Shown here: positions 8,554 through 15,867 of the stretch, in pieces
How the letters are laid out: each line of letters begins with the position of its first letter
Position numbering within the stretch: position 1 is the stretch's first letter
Assembly: GCA_964346395.1 (NCBI GenBank)
Contig: CAYFUT010000005.1
Span: 9,881-73,880 of the forward strand
Direction: 5' to 3'
Length of the DNA stretch: 64,000 nt
Origin: CAYFUT01 sp964346395
GTDB taxonomy: Bacteria > Bacillota > Halanaerobiia > Halobacteroidales > Halobacteroidaceae
Position numbers and translations under genes: made by a program
The notes under the pieces: generated by a model
Seen by the model: the letters and a program-made list of their open reading frames with translations, nothing else
Database searches by the model: none
What the model was told of the DNA's origin: nothing

Positions 8554-9501
8554 ATGGCAGTTAATAGCGAAGCGGTTAATTATCTTTATTTACCCCCGAA
8601 GACTAGTTTGCAGAATAAATATTTAGTGGAACAGAAACTTTCAGCAGAGAGTAATTTATCTATTGTTTACCTGGCTCAGCATCTAGGTAATAAAGAACGA
8701 GTTGTAATTAAAGAGTTTTTCCCTTGTGATTTTGTTCTCCGGGATTTAGACGGAGAAACTGTTGTCTGTAAGTATAGTTCGCAGCAGGATAAATTTGAGC
8801 AGAAGAAAGAACAATTTCTACAAGAAGCAGCGATTATGAACCAATTAACTAATGAATATACAGCTAGATGTTATGAAAGTTTCCGGGCCAACAATACCGC
8901 CTATTTAGTAATGAAATACTACCGCGGTCAAGATTTAACAGGTTACTTAACTGAGAATAAATCTTTATTTGAATTTTTAGAGGAAGTATTTTTTCGGCTG
9001 CTGCAAGTAGTAGGAAAGTTTCACCAGCAGGGCTATATTCACCGTGATTTGAAGCCGAATAATATTATTATGTACCTAGATAAACCTATTTTGATTGATT
9101 TTGGGGCGGTCGTTAAGTATCGTCAGGTAGAGGAAAAAGAAAAAATGTTAACTCCGGGTTATTCACCGCTTGAGTTTTATTCTCCGGAAGCTGATCAGGG
9201 TCCGTATTCGGATATTTACAGCTTAGCAGCTATACTGTATTATTTCTGCACCGGGCAGCTGCCGCTGGAAGCTTCCGAACGAATTATTGAAGATGATTTG
9301 GTTCCGGTTAAGAACTTAACCAACGGTCCGGAGAAATATTTAAATGACTTGATTATGACTAATTTATCGCTGTCGCCGGAAGCTAGAAGCCAGTCGATAG
9401 CTTCTTTTCGGGCCAACTTAAAAAAAGAGTTGGCGAAATTAAAAGTGCGCCGTATGATTTTAAGTTTAACGGGAAGCTCCTGTCGGCAGTCTACTTCGTG
9501 A
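8554..9501 (+). CDS. Soluble Ser/Thr protein kinase (Hanks type)
   Basis: A 315-residue eukaryotic-type kinase. The ATP-anchoring Lys53 is in 'VVIKEF', the catalytic loop is 'HRDLKPNN' (His163-Arg164-Asp165) and the metal site is 'DFGAV' (Asp182). The activation segment is followed by 'YSPLEFYSPE' and 'SDIYSLAAILYY'. All catalytic residues are present, so it should be active. There is no transmembrane helix and no PASTA domain, unlike PrkC. The last 25 residues are basic and Ser-rich. It is the last gene before a rho-independent terminator and is the writer for the two FHA readers and PP2C eraser upstream. Ribosome site: GGGAGG. Confidence 0.92.
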   Translation: MAVNSEAVNYLYLPPKTSLQNKYLVEQKLSAESNLSIVYLAQHLGNKERVVIKEFFPCDFVLRDLDGETVVCKYSSQQDKFEQKKEQFLQEAAIMNQLTNEYTARCYESFRANNTAYLVMKYYRGQDLTGYLTENKSLFEFLEEVFFRLLQVVGKFHQQGYIHRDLKPNNIIMYLDKPILIDFGAVVKYRQVEEKEKMLTPGYSPLEFYSPEADQGPYSDIYSLAAILYYFCTGQLPLEASERIIEDDLVPVKNLTNGPEKYLNDLIMTNLSLSPEARSQSIASFRANLKKELAKLKVRRMILSLTGSSCRQSTS

Positions 9502-9558
9502 AGGGCAGATGAGTAGCGGGTTTTTAGGTCTGACTCCAACTTAACCTTAGTCTGATTT

Positions 9559-9588
9559 AAAGTCGCCTTACGGCGACTTTTTTGTTGT
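9559..9588 (+). terminator. Rho-independent terminator of the phospho-signalling operon
   Basis: Eight-base stem (AAGTCGCC at 9560-9567 with GGCGACTT at 9572-9579), 4-base loop, then a T run. It closes the operon about 60 bases after the kinase gene. Confidence 0.85.
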
Positions 9589-9649
9589 TTAGGGGATTAT
9601 ATTTTTTCTTAATCTATGGATAACTTGTACGAATTTGATTTATGGTTGA

Positions 9650-9677
9650 CTTAAACTCAATCTCAGCCTCAAGCTAA
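9650..9677. repeat. AANCTC hexamer repeat (half-element)
   Basis: A short run of AANCTC-type hexamers, the same core found in the repeat upstream of the J-protein gene and inside element A. Only one arm is present here. The rest of the 9502-9805 gap holds the operon terminator and an extended -10 box (TG at 9714-9715, TATACT at 9717-9722) that may serve the next gene. Confidence 0.5.
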
Positions 9678-9805
9678 GTCATCGCCAGGCGACTTTATTC
9701 TTTCTCAAAATTTTGCTATACTTATCCAGGAATGTGTGATATTTTGTAGAAAAATATATTATGATATCTTAAGTACAGTTAAAAGTTGAGAAATGGGGGA
9801 TATAT

Positions 9806-10471
9806 ATGAGTAAGAGTGAACAGCCAGTTGAAAGACTAAAGGACCTAAAAGCTAAATATAAACAGAATGGGTATCGATTATCCCAGCGCGACGCTGAGTT
9901 GGTCCGAGAAGAAATAATAAATTTACTGCAAGAAGAAAAAATGGGCAAGATGTCGCAGGCAATGGAATATATAATAGATTTTCCGGCTGAGATCGGTGTA
10001 GAAGCTTATTTAACTTATTATGATCAGATTGCTCCTAATAAAAGAAGGTTGTTAGATAAGATGATGATTAGTAGTGAAAAGTTTCAGGAAAATAGAAACC
10101 ATAAAAGTATTGATCGGGGAGCTGCCTTAGTAAAACAATTAATTGCTAATGACTATGATATAAATAATATTTTATTTATTCTGCAGAGTTTATGCCGCTT
10201 AATGCTAGTAGAGGCGGAAGGGGAAGCAAAGGAAGAACAAATTGAAGAGATTTTAAATATTTTCACCTTATCTGATCGGTACGATTCGCTAAAAAATGCG
10301 CTGAACAAAGAACGGCGGATTAAACATAGTTTAAAATCAAAACTGGATGAGTACGAAGCAAAAGTGGAAGACCTCCAGGAAGAATTGACTCAACTTAAAG
10401 AACAGGTAGGCGAATTAGAAGAAGAAAAAGAAGAAGAAAAAAGTAAAACAATGAGATTGTGGAAGTTATAG
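9806..10471 (+). CDS. Soluble helical protein with C-terminal coiled coil, possibly frameshifted at its end
   Basis: I do not recognise this 221-residue protein. Residues 1-160 are helical and mixed-charge; residues 165-212 form a heptad-rich coiled coil ending in a Glu/Lys run. There is no membrane segment. Near the stop, a second frame continues from about 10455 to a TAG at 10506 and would encode a similar coiled-coil tail (ending 'MMEENQIH'). A one-base indel around 10454-10457 would join them, so the C-terminus may be frameshifted. It has its own promoter region after the upstream terminator and may or may not belong to the phospho-signalling locus. Confidence 0.55.
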   Translation: MSKSEQPVERLKDLKAKYKQNGYRLSQRDAELVREEIINLLQEEKMGKMSQAMEYIIDFPAEIGVEAYLTYYDQIAPNKRRLLDKMMISSEKFQENRNHKSIDRGAALVKQLIANDYDINNILFILQSLCRLMLVEAEGEAKEEQIEEILNIFTLSDRYDSLKNALNKERRIKHSLKSKLDEYEAKVEDLQEELTQLKEQVGELEEEKEEEKSKTMRLWKL

Positions 10472-10683
10472 CAGATCAAAATTAGTACAAGAATTAGAGG
10501 AAATGATGGAAGAAAATCAGATTCATTAGTTTATTACAACTTCAAAATAACTGAAAATCGGAGAATAATTAAGAATATTAAGCTAATAAAAAGCATATCC
10601 CTCTTAATCTTATTTATTTATTTTTTAAACCTTGAGAATAATTTGTTATAATAAAAATAAAGCTGGTAGGGGGCGTCAGGATA

Positions 10684-10854
10684 ATGAGCTTAATGTACAA
10701 ACTAATTCAAGAGGGGAAAAACCAAGAACGGAAAAAAATTGCCCGCGATTTATTAGGCTCAGGGGTTAACCAGGAGCGGGTAAAGGAGATTACCGGCTTA
10801 TCAGAACGAAAAATAAACGAACTGTTATTTAATAAGTCACAGCTAGTAAAATAA
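10684..10854 (+). CDS. 56-residue helix-turn-helix-like protein
   Basis: A small ORF beginning at ATG 10684, with GGTAGGGGGC about 10 bases upstream. The protein is basic. Its C-terminal 35 residues ('LLGSGVNQERVKEITGLSER') match the small helical tail that ends Rpn/YhgA-like (PD-(D/E)XK) transposase-family proteins, where 'ITGLS' is typical. It could be a stand-alone remnant of such a protein or a real small DNA-binding protein. A terminator follows directly, which favours a real transcription unit. Confidence 0.5.
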   Translation: MSLMYKLIQEGKNQERKKIARDLLGSGVNQERVKEITGLSERKINELLFNKSQLVK

Positions 10855-10860
10855 AGGTGG

Positions 10861-10892
10861 GGGGACCTTGCAAAAGGTGCCCTTTTTTTATT
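10861..10892 (+). terminator. Terminator after the 56-residue HTH-like gene
   Basis: GGGACCTT pairs with AAGGTGCCC (one bulged G) around a short loop and is followed by seven T. Confidence 0.7.
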
Positions 10893-11034
10893 TTTAATAA
10901 ATTAGAAAAATCAAAGATAAAAAAAAGGAACTTGCACAAGGATATTCAAATTATATATATAGGAAATTTAAATTATTAAGTAGAAAAAACAAGAAATAAT
11001 CAAAATAATAAAATAAGGGGGCTAAAAATTAAAA

Positions 11035-12174
11035 ATGAAGAAATTAAATTTAAAGAAAAAGTTTATTTTAACATTTATTGGAGCTTTAATTGTATCGGGA
11101 GGGATTTCTTATTTTCTGGAAATCATTATAGTTCAAAATACACCGCTGCAAGATAGTAAATTAGCTACTCTCCTTTTTAATCTGTTTGTGGTAAGTATAA
11201 TATTAGGAATTGCTCTAGATAAGTTAATCATGAACCGCCTCGGTCGAATAATTGAGGTGATGAAGGAACTGCAGTCGGGTAATCTGAATTTAAAGGATTT
11301 AGAAGTAAAAACTAATGATGAATTGGGTATGCTGGAGAAAGAAGTAAATAATACAAAAAATGAGATGAAAAATTTAGTAATGGGCTTTTCTGAACGGGCA
11401 GAAGACTTATCAGCTTACAGTGAAGAACTGTCAGCTTCTGCTGAAGAAGGAAATGCTACTATTGAAGATACTAATGAGTTAATCGGTAACATGTCTTCTA
11501 CTATTCAGCAGATATCAGCTAGTACGCAGGAAGTTGCTAGCTTTGCGCAGGAAACTGATTCAAAAACAGAGGTCGGTAGTGAAAATATTCAAGATACATT
11601 AAATAGTATGAACCAGATCAGCAGTGCTGTTACCGAGGCAGTAAAAGTAATCAATGAACTTGATGATACAGCTCAGGAGATCGGACAGATAGTAGAGATG
11701 ATTACAAATATTGCGGAACAGACTAATTTATTAGCTCTTAATGCAGCTATTGAGGCGGCTCGGGCAGGAGAAGCCGGCCAAGGATTTGCAGTAGTAGCTG
11801 AGGAGATTAGAGAACTAGCAGAAGAAACTAATGAAGCTACTGAAGATATTGCCGGCTTGATTAACGAAACGCAGGACAAAGCAGACACTGGGTTAGAATC
11901 AGTAAAAGAAGTGGAACGGCGAGTAGATGAAGGACAGGAAGTAGTAGAAGAAACTGGTGAAGTATTTGAAGAAATTCGTCAAGCTAGTGACCAGACGTCT
12001 AATCAAGTTGAACAGACTGCTGATTCTGCTCAGGAGTTGGCCGAAAATAGCGATCAGGTGAGAGAAGCAACTAATGAAATTAAGAATATGTCGGATGAAA
12101 TTACTAAGTCCTCTCAAGATTTGGCAGATATGGCGCAGCAGTTACAGAATATAGTTGAACAATATAAGATTTAA
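11035..12174 (+). CDS. Methyl-accepting chemotaxis protein lacking a ligand-binding domain
   Basis: A 379-residue chemoreceptor. It has two hydrophobic helices (about 10-32 and 43-64) separated by only about a dozen residues, a HAMP unit (about 66-118, 'NRLGRIIEVM'), and a cytoplasmic signalling domain. The hairpin tip is intact: 'NLLALNAAIEAARAGEAGQG' near 235-254. No extracellular sensing domain exists, so it probably senses membrane state, redox or energy, or works through partners. It is monocistronic with its own terminator and is far from the che operon at 49-60 kb. A GGGGG ribosome site lies about 12 bases from the ATG. Confidence 0.93.
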   Translation: MKKLNLKKKFILTFIGALIVSGGISYFLEIIIVQNTPLQDSKLATLLFNLFVVSIILGIALDKLIMNRLGRIIEVMKELQSGNLNLKDLEVKTNDELGMLEKEVNNTKNEMKNLVMGFSERAEDLSAYSEELSASAEEGNATIEDTNELIGNMSSTIQQISASTQEVASFAQETDSKTEVGSENIQDTLNSMNQISSAVTEAVKVINELDDTAQEIGQIVEMITNIAEQTNLLALNAAIEAARAGEAGQGFAVVAEEIRELAEETNEATEDIAGLINETQDKADTGLESVKEVERRVDEGQEVVEETGEVFEEIRQASDQTSNQVEQTADSAQELAENSDQVREATNEIKNMSDEITKSSQDLADMAQQLQNIVEQYKI

Positions 12175-12176
12175 TG

Positions 12177-12212
12177 AAAAGCCCCCTTTTAATGGGGGTT
12201 TTTATTTTTTTT
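12177..12212 (+). terminator. Terminator after the chemoreceptor gene
   Basis: CCCCC (12182-12186) pairs with GGGGG (12194-12198), flanked by A and T runs. Confidence 0.75.
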
Positions 12213-12278
12213 GCAGCAAAATGTAGGTATCTTAATTTTATTAATAAGAAGTTTAGAGAGTAAATTTCGCAGTAAAAA

Positions 12279-12322
12279 CTTGATAAAAATTATCACCCCC
12301 CCTTTTATCCTTGATAAATTTT
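12279..12322 (+). promoter_or_regulatory. Tandem CTTGATAAA motifs upstream of ppdK, candidate activator sites
   Basis: The motif CTTGATAAAAATT (12279-12291) recurs as CTTGATAAATTTT (12310-12322), 31 bases apart (about three helical turns), some 180-225 bases before the sigma-54 promoter. That distance suits enhancer sites for a sigma-54 activator. Binding by the HPr-PAS-AAA+ protein is inference. I see nothing else in the 390-base gap apart from the promoter. Confidence 0.35.
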
Positions 12323-12501
12323 AGCAGAAATTTAAAGTTGGATAAAGAGGTGAAAAAAATTAGAGAGATATATCGGTTATTATTCATAATTTAATTTATT
12401 TATAATGGATTGAGCAGGTTGAAAATTGATTATATCTGATATACTTATTATTTAGCTTTGATACTAGTTTTTAAAACTTGATTTAATTTTAAATTGTTTT
12501 T

Positions 12502-12519
12502 TTGGTATCTAACTTGCAT
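12502..12519 (+). promoter_or_regulatory. Sigma-54 (-24/-12) promoter of ppdK
   Basis: TTGGTATCTAACTTGCAT has the invariant GG (12504-12505), ten bases, then GC (12516-12517). It keeps the TTGCA of the -12 element and TGG of the -24 element. Transcription would begin near 12530, 36 bases before the ppdK start. A sigma-54 activator is encoded 650 bases downstream of ppdK, which supports this reading. Confidence 0.7.
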
Positions 12520-12565
12520 TATTAACTAAGTAAAGAGAAAAACAAAAATTGAGGGGGGATCGATT

Positions 12566-15217
12566 GTGGAGCAGTATATTTATTCGTTTGCGGAAGGAGC
12601 TAAGAAAATGAAAGATAAGTTAGGGGGCAAGGGGGCTAGTTTAGCAGAAATGACTGATCTTGGGCTTCCTGTACCGCCGGGGATGACGATTATTACTGAT
12701 GTTTGTAATCTTTATTATGAAAATGGGGAATCGCTGCCTGAATTTATTATTAAGGAAGTGAAAGATTATTTAGAGGAGTTAGAAACAAAGACGGGTAAGA
12801 AATTTGGCGGGACTTCTAATCCGCTGTTAGTTTCAGTTCGTTCGGGGGCGGCCGAATCTATGCCGGGAATGATGGATACTATTTTAAATGTAGGTCTCAA
12901 TCAGGAAGTAGCAGCAGGATTAGCGAAAGCGGTAGGCAGTAAGCGGTTTGCTTATGATTCTTATCGGCGGTTGCTCAAAATGTTTGGTACAGTAGTTTAT
13001 AAAATCCCTGCGGAAGAATTTAAGACAATTAAAGGACAGAAAAAACAAGAAGTTGGGTTAGAAGCGGACGAAAAGTTTAGTGGAGAAGCTTTAGAAGAAC
13101 TAACTGAGGAGTATCAACAGCTAATTTATCAGAAAACCGGGACTCATTTTCCCCAGACCCCAGAACAACAGTTGATTGCTGCTGTTGAAGCTGTCTTTGC
13201 TTCCTGGAATAATTCACGGGCGGTTGCTTATCGGGAGTCACAAGGATTGGACCATAGTTTAGGAACGGCAGTTACTATACAAACTATGGTGTTTGGAAAT
13301 TTGGGTTCTCGAGCGGGGACAGGGGTAGTTTTTAGCCGCAATCCATCCACAGGAGAAAAAGGATTATATGGTGAATATTTGCCGAATGCACAGGGAGAAG
13401 AGGTAGTAGGAGGCGGGAAGACGCCGCAGCCAATCAATAAATTAAGTCAAGAATTACCGGCTGTCTTTTTAGAATTGAAGAGAATAGCAGAAAAATTAGA
13501 AAAACATTATCGAGATTTACAGGATATTGAATTTACTATTGAAGACGGACAACTTTATCTGCTGCAAACCAGGACAGGCAAGCGAACTGCCCGGGCCGAT
13601 ATAAAGATAGCAGTTGATCTAGTAGAAGAGGGGTTGATTACTACCCAGGAAGCCTTATTAAGGATTGATCCGGAGCAGCTTAAAAGGTTGCTGCATCCGC
13701 AGATAGATAATGAGGCCGAACTGGAAATAATAGCTGAGGGTTTGGCTGCTTCGCCGGGGGCAGCGGTCGGGAAGATAGTGTTCAGCCCTGAACAAGCTCA
13801 GGAATGGTCGGAAGCAGGAGAAAAGGTAATTTTGGTAAGTGCTGAAACTTCCCCGGAGGATATTGAAGGAGTAATGACTGCTGAAGGGATATTAACAATC
13901 CATGGGGGGATGACTAGTCATGCTGCTGTGGTAGCCCGCGGAGTGGGCAAACCTTGTGTTTCAGGCTGTGAAGAAATAACTCTGCAGAAAGAAGAGGGTA
14001 AATTAACGGTAGGAGAAGAAATATTTACTGCTGGTGATTATATAACTATTGATGGTACAGAGGGAAGAGTAATTGCCGGTCGAGTGGCGCAAAAAGAATC
14101 AAAATTAAGTTCCGAGGCGGAAAAATTATTGGCTTGGGCAGATGAAGAGAAAACTATGCAGGTAGTAGCCAATGCTGATAATCAACAGGAAGCTGCTAAA
14201 GCCATAGAATTGGGAGCAGCCGGAATTGGCCTCTGTCGAACAGAGCATATGTTTAGAGGAAAGAATAGGATACAGATGGTGAGAGACTTAATTTTGGGAG
14301 ATGTAGATGAGCAACAGCAGGCAAGGACTGCTATGCAGAAACTACAGGAGCAGGATTGCAAAGAGTTGCTTTTGGCTTTAGACGGTAGACCGCTAACTAT
14401 TCGACTGTTAGATGCTCCACTGCATGAGTTTTTACCGGCAATTGAAGAGTTAACTGCCGATATAAACCAGTTAAAACAGACAGGGAATGAAGAAGAATTA
14501 GCTGAAAAACAGGTTAAATTAAAGCAGGTAACAGAGTTTACTGAATCAAATCCTATGCTGGGGTTAAGAGGCTGTAGATTAGGGATTAGCCGCACCGATA
14601 TTTATAAAATGCAGGTAGAAGCTATTTTGGCGGCAGCGTCCCAAGTAGCTAACCAGGGTGTAGAAATAGAAATTAAAATTATGGTGCCCTTAATTAGTCA
14701 TGTAAGTGAGCTGCAAACTGTGAAGCAATTAATAAAAGAACAGGCGGAGAAAATGCTGCCGGAAGGTGGGGTTGACTATGAAGTGGGAACTATGATTGAA
14801 CTGCCTAGAGCTTGTGTAACAGCAGATCAAATAGCACCGGAAGTTGATTTTTTCTCTTTCGGAACCAATGATTTAACGCAGACTACATTTGGTTTTAGCC
14901 GCGATGATGTAGAAAACAAGTTTTTAACTGCTTATTTGGAAGCAGGAATTTTACCGCACAATCCGTTTGTAGAACTGGATAAAGAAGGAGTAGGACGGTT
15001 GATTGAATTTGCTAGTCGGACGGGGAAAAAGAAAAATGTTAATTTGCAGACAGGTGTATGTGGAGAACAGGGAGGTAATCCAGCCTCTATTGTTTTCTGT
15101 CAGCAAGCAGGTATGGATTACGTAAGTTGTTCGCCTTATCGAATACCGATAGCCAGATTAGCTGCTGCTCAAGCTAAATTGAAGCAGGAGGAAAGAAGCA
15201 AAGAAAAAATTGCTTAA
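12566..15217 (+). CDS. ppdK: Pyruvate, phosphate dikinase
   Basis: Interconverts pyruvate + ATP + Pi and PEP + AMP + PPi in the cytosol. The length, 883 residues, is normal. The N-terminal ATP-grasp domain includes 'SVRSGAAESMPGMMDT'. The swivelling phosphohistidine domain has 'HGGMTSHAAVVARG' with catalytic His452. The C-terminal PEP/pyruvate barrel has 'GVCGEQGG' with the acid/base Cys832. All key residues are present. It starts at GTG after GAGGGGGG. It is read from a sigma-54 promoter and followed by a small HTH gene and an HPr-containing sigma-54 activator. In an anaerobe it may run toward ATP (PPi-linked glycolysis) or toward PEP for gluconeogenesis. Confidence 0.97.
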   Translation: MEQYIYSFAEGAKKMKDKLGGKGASLAEMTDLGLPVPPGMTIITDVCNLYYENGESLPEFIIKEVKDYLEELETKTGKKFGGTSNPLLVSVRSGAAESMPGMMDTILNVGLNQEVAAGLAKAVGSKRFAYDSYRRLLKMFGTVVYKIPAEEFKTIKGQKKQEVGLEADEKFSGEALEELTEEYQQLIYQKTGTHFPQTPEQQLIAAVEAVFASWNNSRAVAYRESQGLDHSLGTAVTIQTMVFGNLGSRAGTGVVFSRNPSTGEKGLYGEYLPNAQGEEVVGGGKTPQPINKLSQELPAVFLELKRIAEKLEKHYRDLQDIEFTIEDGQLYLLQTRTGKRTARADIKIAVDLVEEGLITTQEALLRIDPEQLKRLLHPQIDNEAELEIIAEGLAASPGAAVGKIVFSPEQAQEWSEAGEKVILVSAETSPEDIEGVMTAEGILTIHGGMTSHAAVVARGVGKPCVSGCEEITLQKEEGKLTVGEEIFTAGDYITIDGTEGRVIAGRVAQKESKLSSEAEKLLAWADEEKTMQVVANADNQQEAAKAIELGAAGIGLCRTEHMFRGKNRIQMVRDLILGDVDEQQQARTAMQKLQEQDCKELLLALDGRPLTIRLLDAPLHEFLPAIEELTADINQLKQTGNEEELAEKQVKLKQVTEFTESNPMLGLRGCRLGISRTDIYKMQVEAILAAASQVANQGVEIEIKIMVPLISHVSELQTVKQLIKEQAEKMLPEGGVDYEVGTMIELPRACVTADQIAPEVDFFSFGTNDLTQTTFGFSRDDVENKFLTAYLEAGILPHNPFVELDKEGVGRLIEFASRTGKKKNVNLQTGVCGEQGGNPASIVFCQQAGMDYVSCSPYRIPIARLAAAQAKLKQEERSKEKIA

Positions 15218-15256
15218 TAAATAAATTTTAAACAAAATAAAGAGGGGGAATTAACA

Positions 15257-15496
15257 ATGAACAATATTAGTGCTGAAGAAAAAGTAAAAATTATCTTGGA
15301 AGGGATGGAGCAGGGACAGGAAGCAGTCTGTGAAAAATATGAAATTTCGGAGAAGGAATTTAAGCAGTGGAAAGATAAGCTGATTGCTGATGCTGAGATG
15401 GTGTTTGCCGCTGAAGAAAAGATAGCTGATAAGGTAGATCGGGCAGTTAGGAAAGCGCTGCGCAGTTATCGGTTAAAAGCAAATCGAACCAGATGA
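15257..15496 (+). CDS. Small helix-turn-helix (transposase-type) protein
   Basis: A 79-residue protein. Residues 5-42 match the homeodomain-like HTH of IS3-type transposase OrfA proteins ('EEKVKIILEG', then 'YEISEKEFKQWK'). The C-terminal part is a charged helix with 'RAVRKALRSYRLK'. No transposase catalytic domain or terminal repeats are nearby, so it looks like a domesticated small DNA-binding protein rather than an IS. It lies 39 bases after ppdK with a GAGGGGG ribosome site, so it is probably co-transcribed. Confidence 0.6.
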   Translation: MNNISAEEKVKIILEGMEQGQEAVCEKYEISEKEFKQWKDKLIADAEMVFAAEEKIADKVDRAVRKALRSYRLKANRTR

Positions 15497-15501
15497 TAGT
15501 C

Positions 15502-15536
15502 TTCCCGGGTCAGAAGTTGGCCCGGGAAATTATATT
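15502..15536 (+). terminator. Hairpin terminator after the ppdK/HTH unit
   Basis: TTCCCGGG (15502-15509) pairs with CCCGGGAA (15521-15528), with an 11-base loop; the trailing T tract is weak. Confidence 0.65.
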
Positions 15537-15547
15537 TTAACTAGTAG

Positions 15548-15576
15548 TTGGTTCTTTGGGAGGTAAGTGATATAAT
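15548..15576 (+). promoter_or_regulatory. Sigma-A-type promoter upstream of the sigma-54 activator
   Basis: TTGGTT (15548-15553), 17 bases, TATAAT (15571-15576). Transcription would enter repeat element A within about 10 bases and reach the activator gene after a leader of about 285 bases. Confidence 0.5.
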
Positions 15577-15582
15577 TAACCT

Positions 15583-15830
15583 ATATGCGTTAACTTAATG
15601 TATATTGTTTCAATTGATTTATTTTTATCGGAATAGTATCTCGAGTTTGAGGTTGAGCTTGAGATTAAGTAAACTTACTAGCAAGTGGGCTGGAGTTTAA
15701 ACTTGGAGAAGCGACTACAACTATTGGTTATATGGGTTGCTCAGACTCAATCTCAAATTTAAACTCAATATCGTTAATGCTTTACTTTAAACCTTCAAAT
15801 TACTAAAATTTGGTTTAAGTTAACGTCTAT
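15583..15830 (+). repeat. Element A, copy 1 (full length)
   Basis: Interspersed repeat of about 248 bases. The left end contains GCGTTAACTTAA (15587-15598); the right end contains its inverted match TTAAGTTAACGT (15815-15826). The interior has GAGNTT hexamers (15641-15665) and their complement (15742-15767). A conserved hairpin near the right end is made by AAACC and GGTTT arms around an AAATT/AATTT stem with a 3-base bulge. Copy 2 is at 36338-36524; partial copies are at 22171-22258 and 59989-60070 (reversed). It could be a MITE or a structured leader RNA. Confidence 0.75.
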
Positions 15831-15867
15831 TATGATCATTAAGTTTATAGCAGCAAGGGAGGGATAA

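Noticed and set aside
4305..9501. Type VI secretion regulatory locus
   Set aside because: Kinase, FHA and PP2C match that pathway's logic, but no tss, hcp, vgrG or clpV gene is visible.
10632..10652. TTGAGA and TATAAT as a promoter for the 56-residue gene
   Set aside because: The spacing is only 9 bases; only the -10 box is plausible.
15257..15496. Insertion sequence at the small HTH gene
   Set aside because: No catalytic transposase frame, terminal inverted repeats or target duplication were seen around it.
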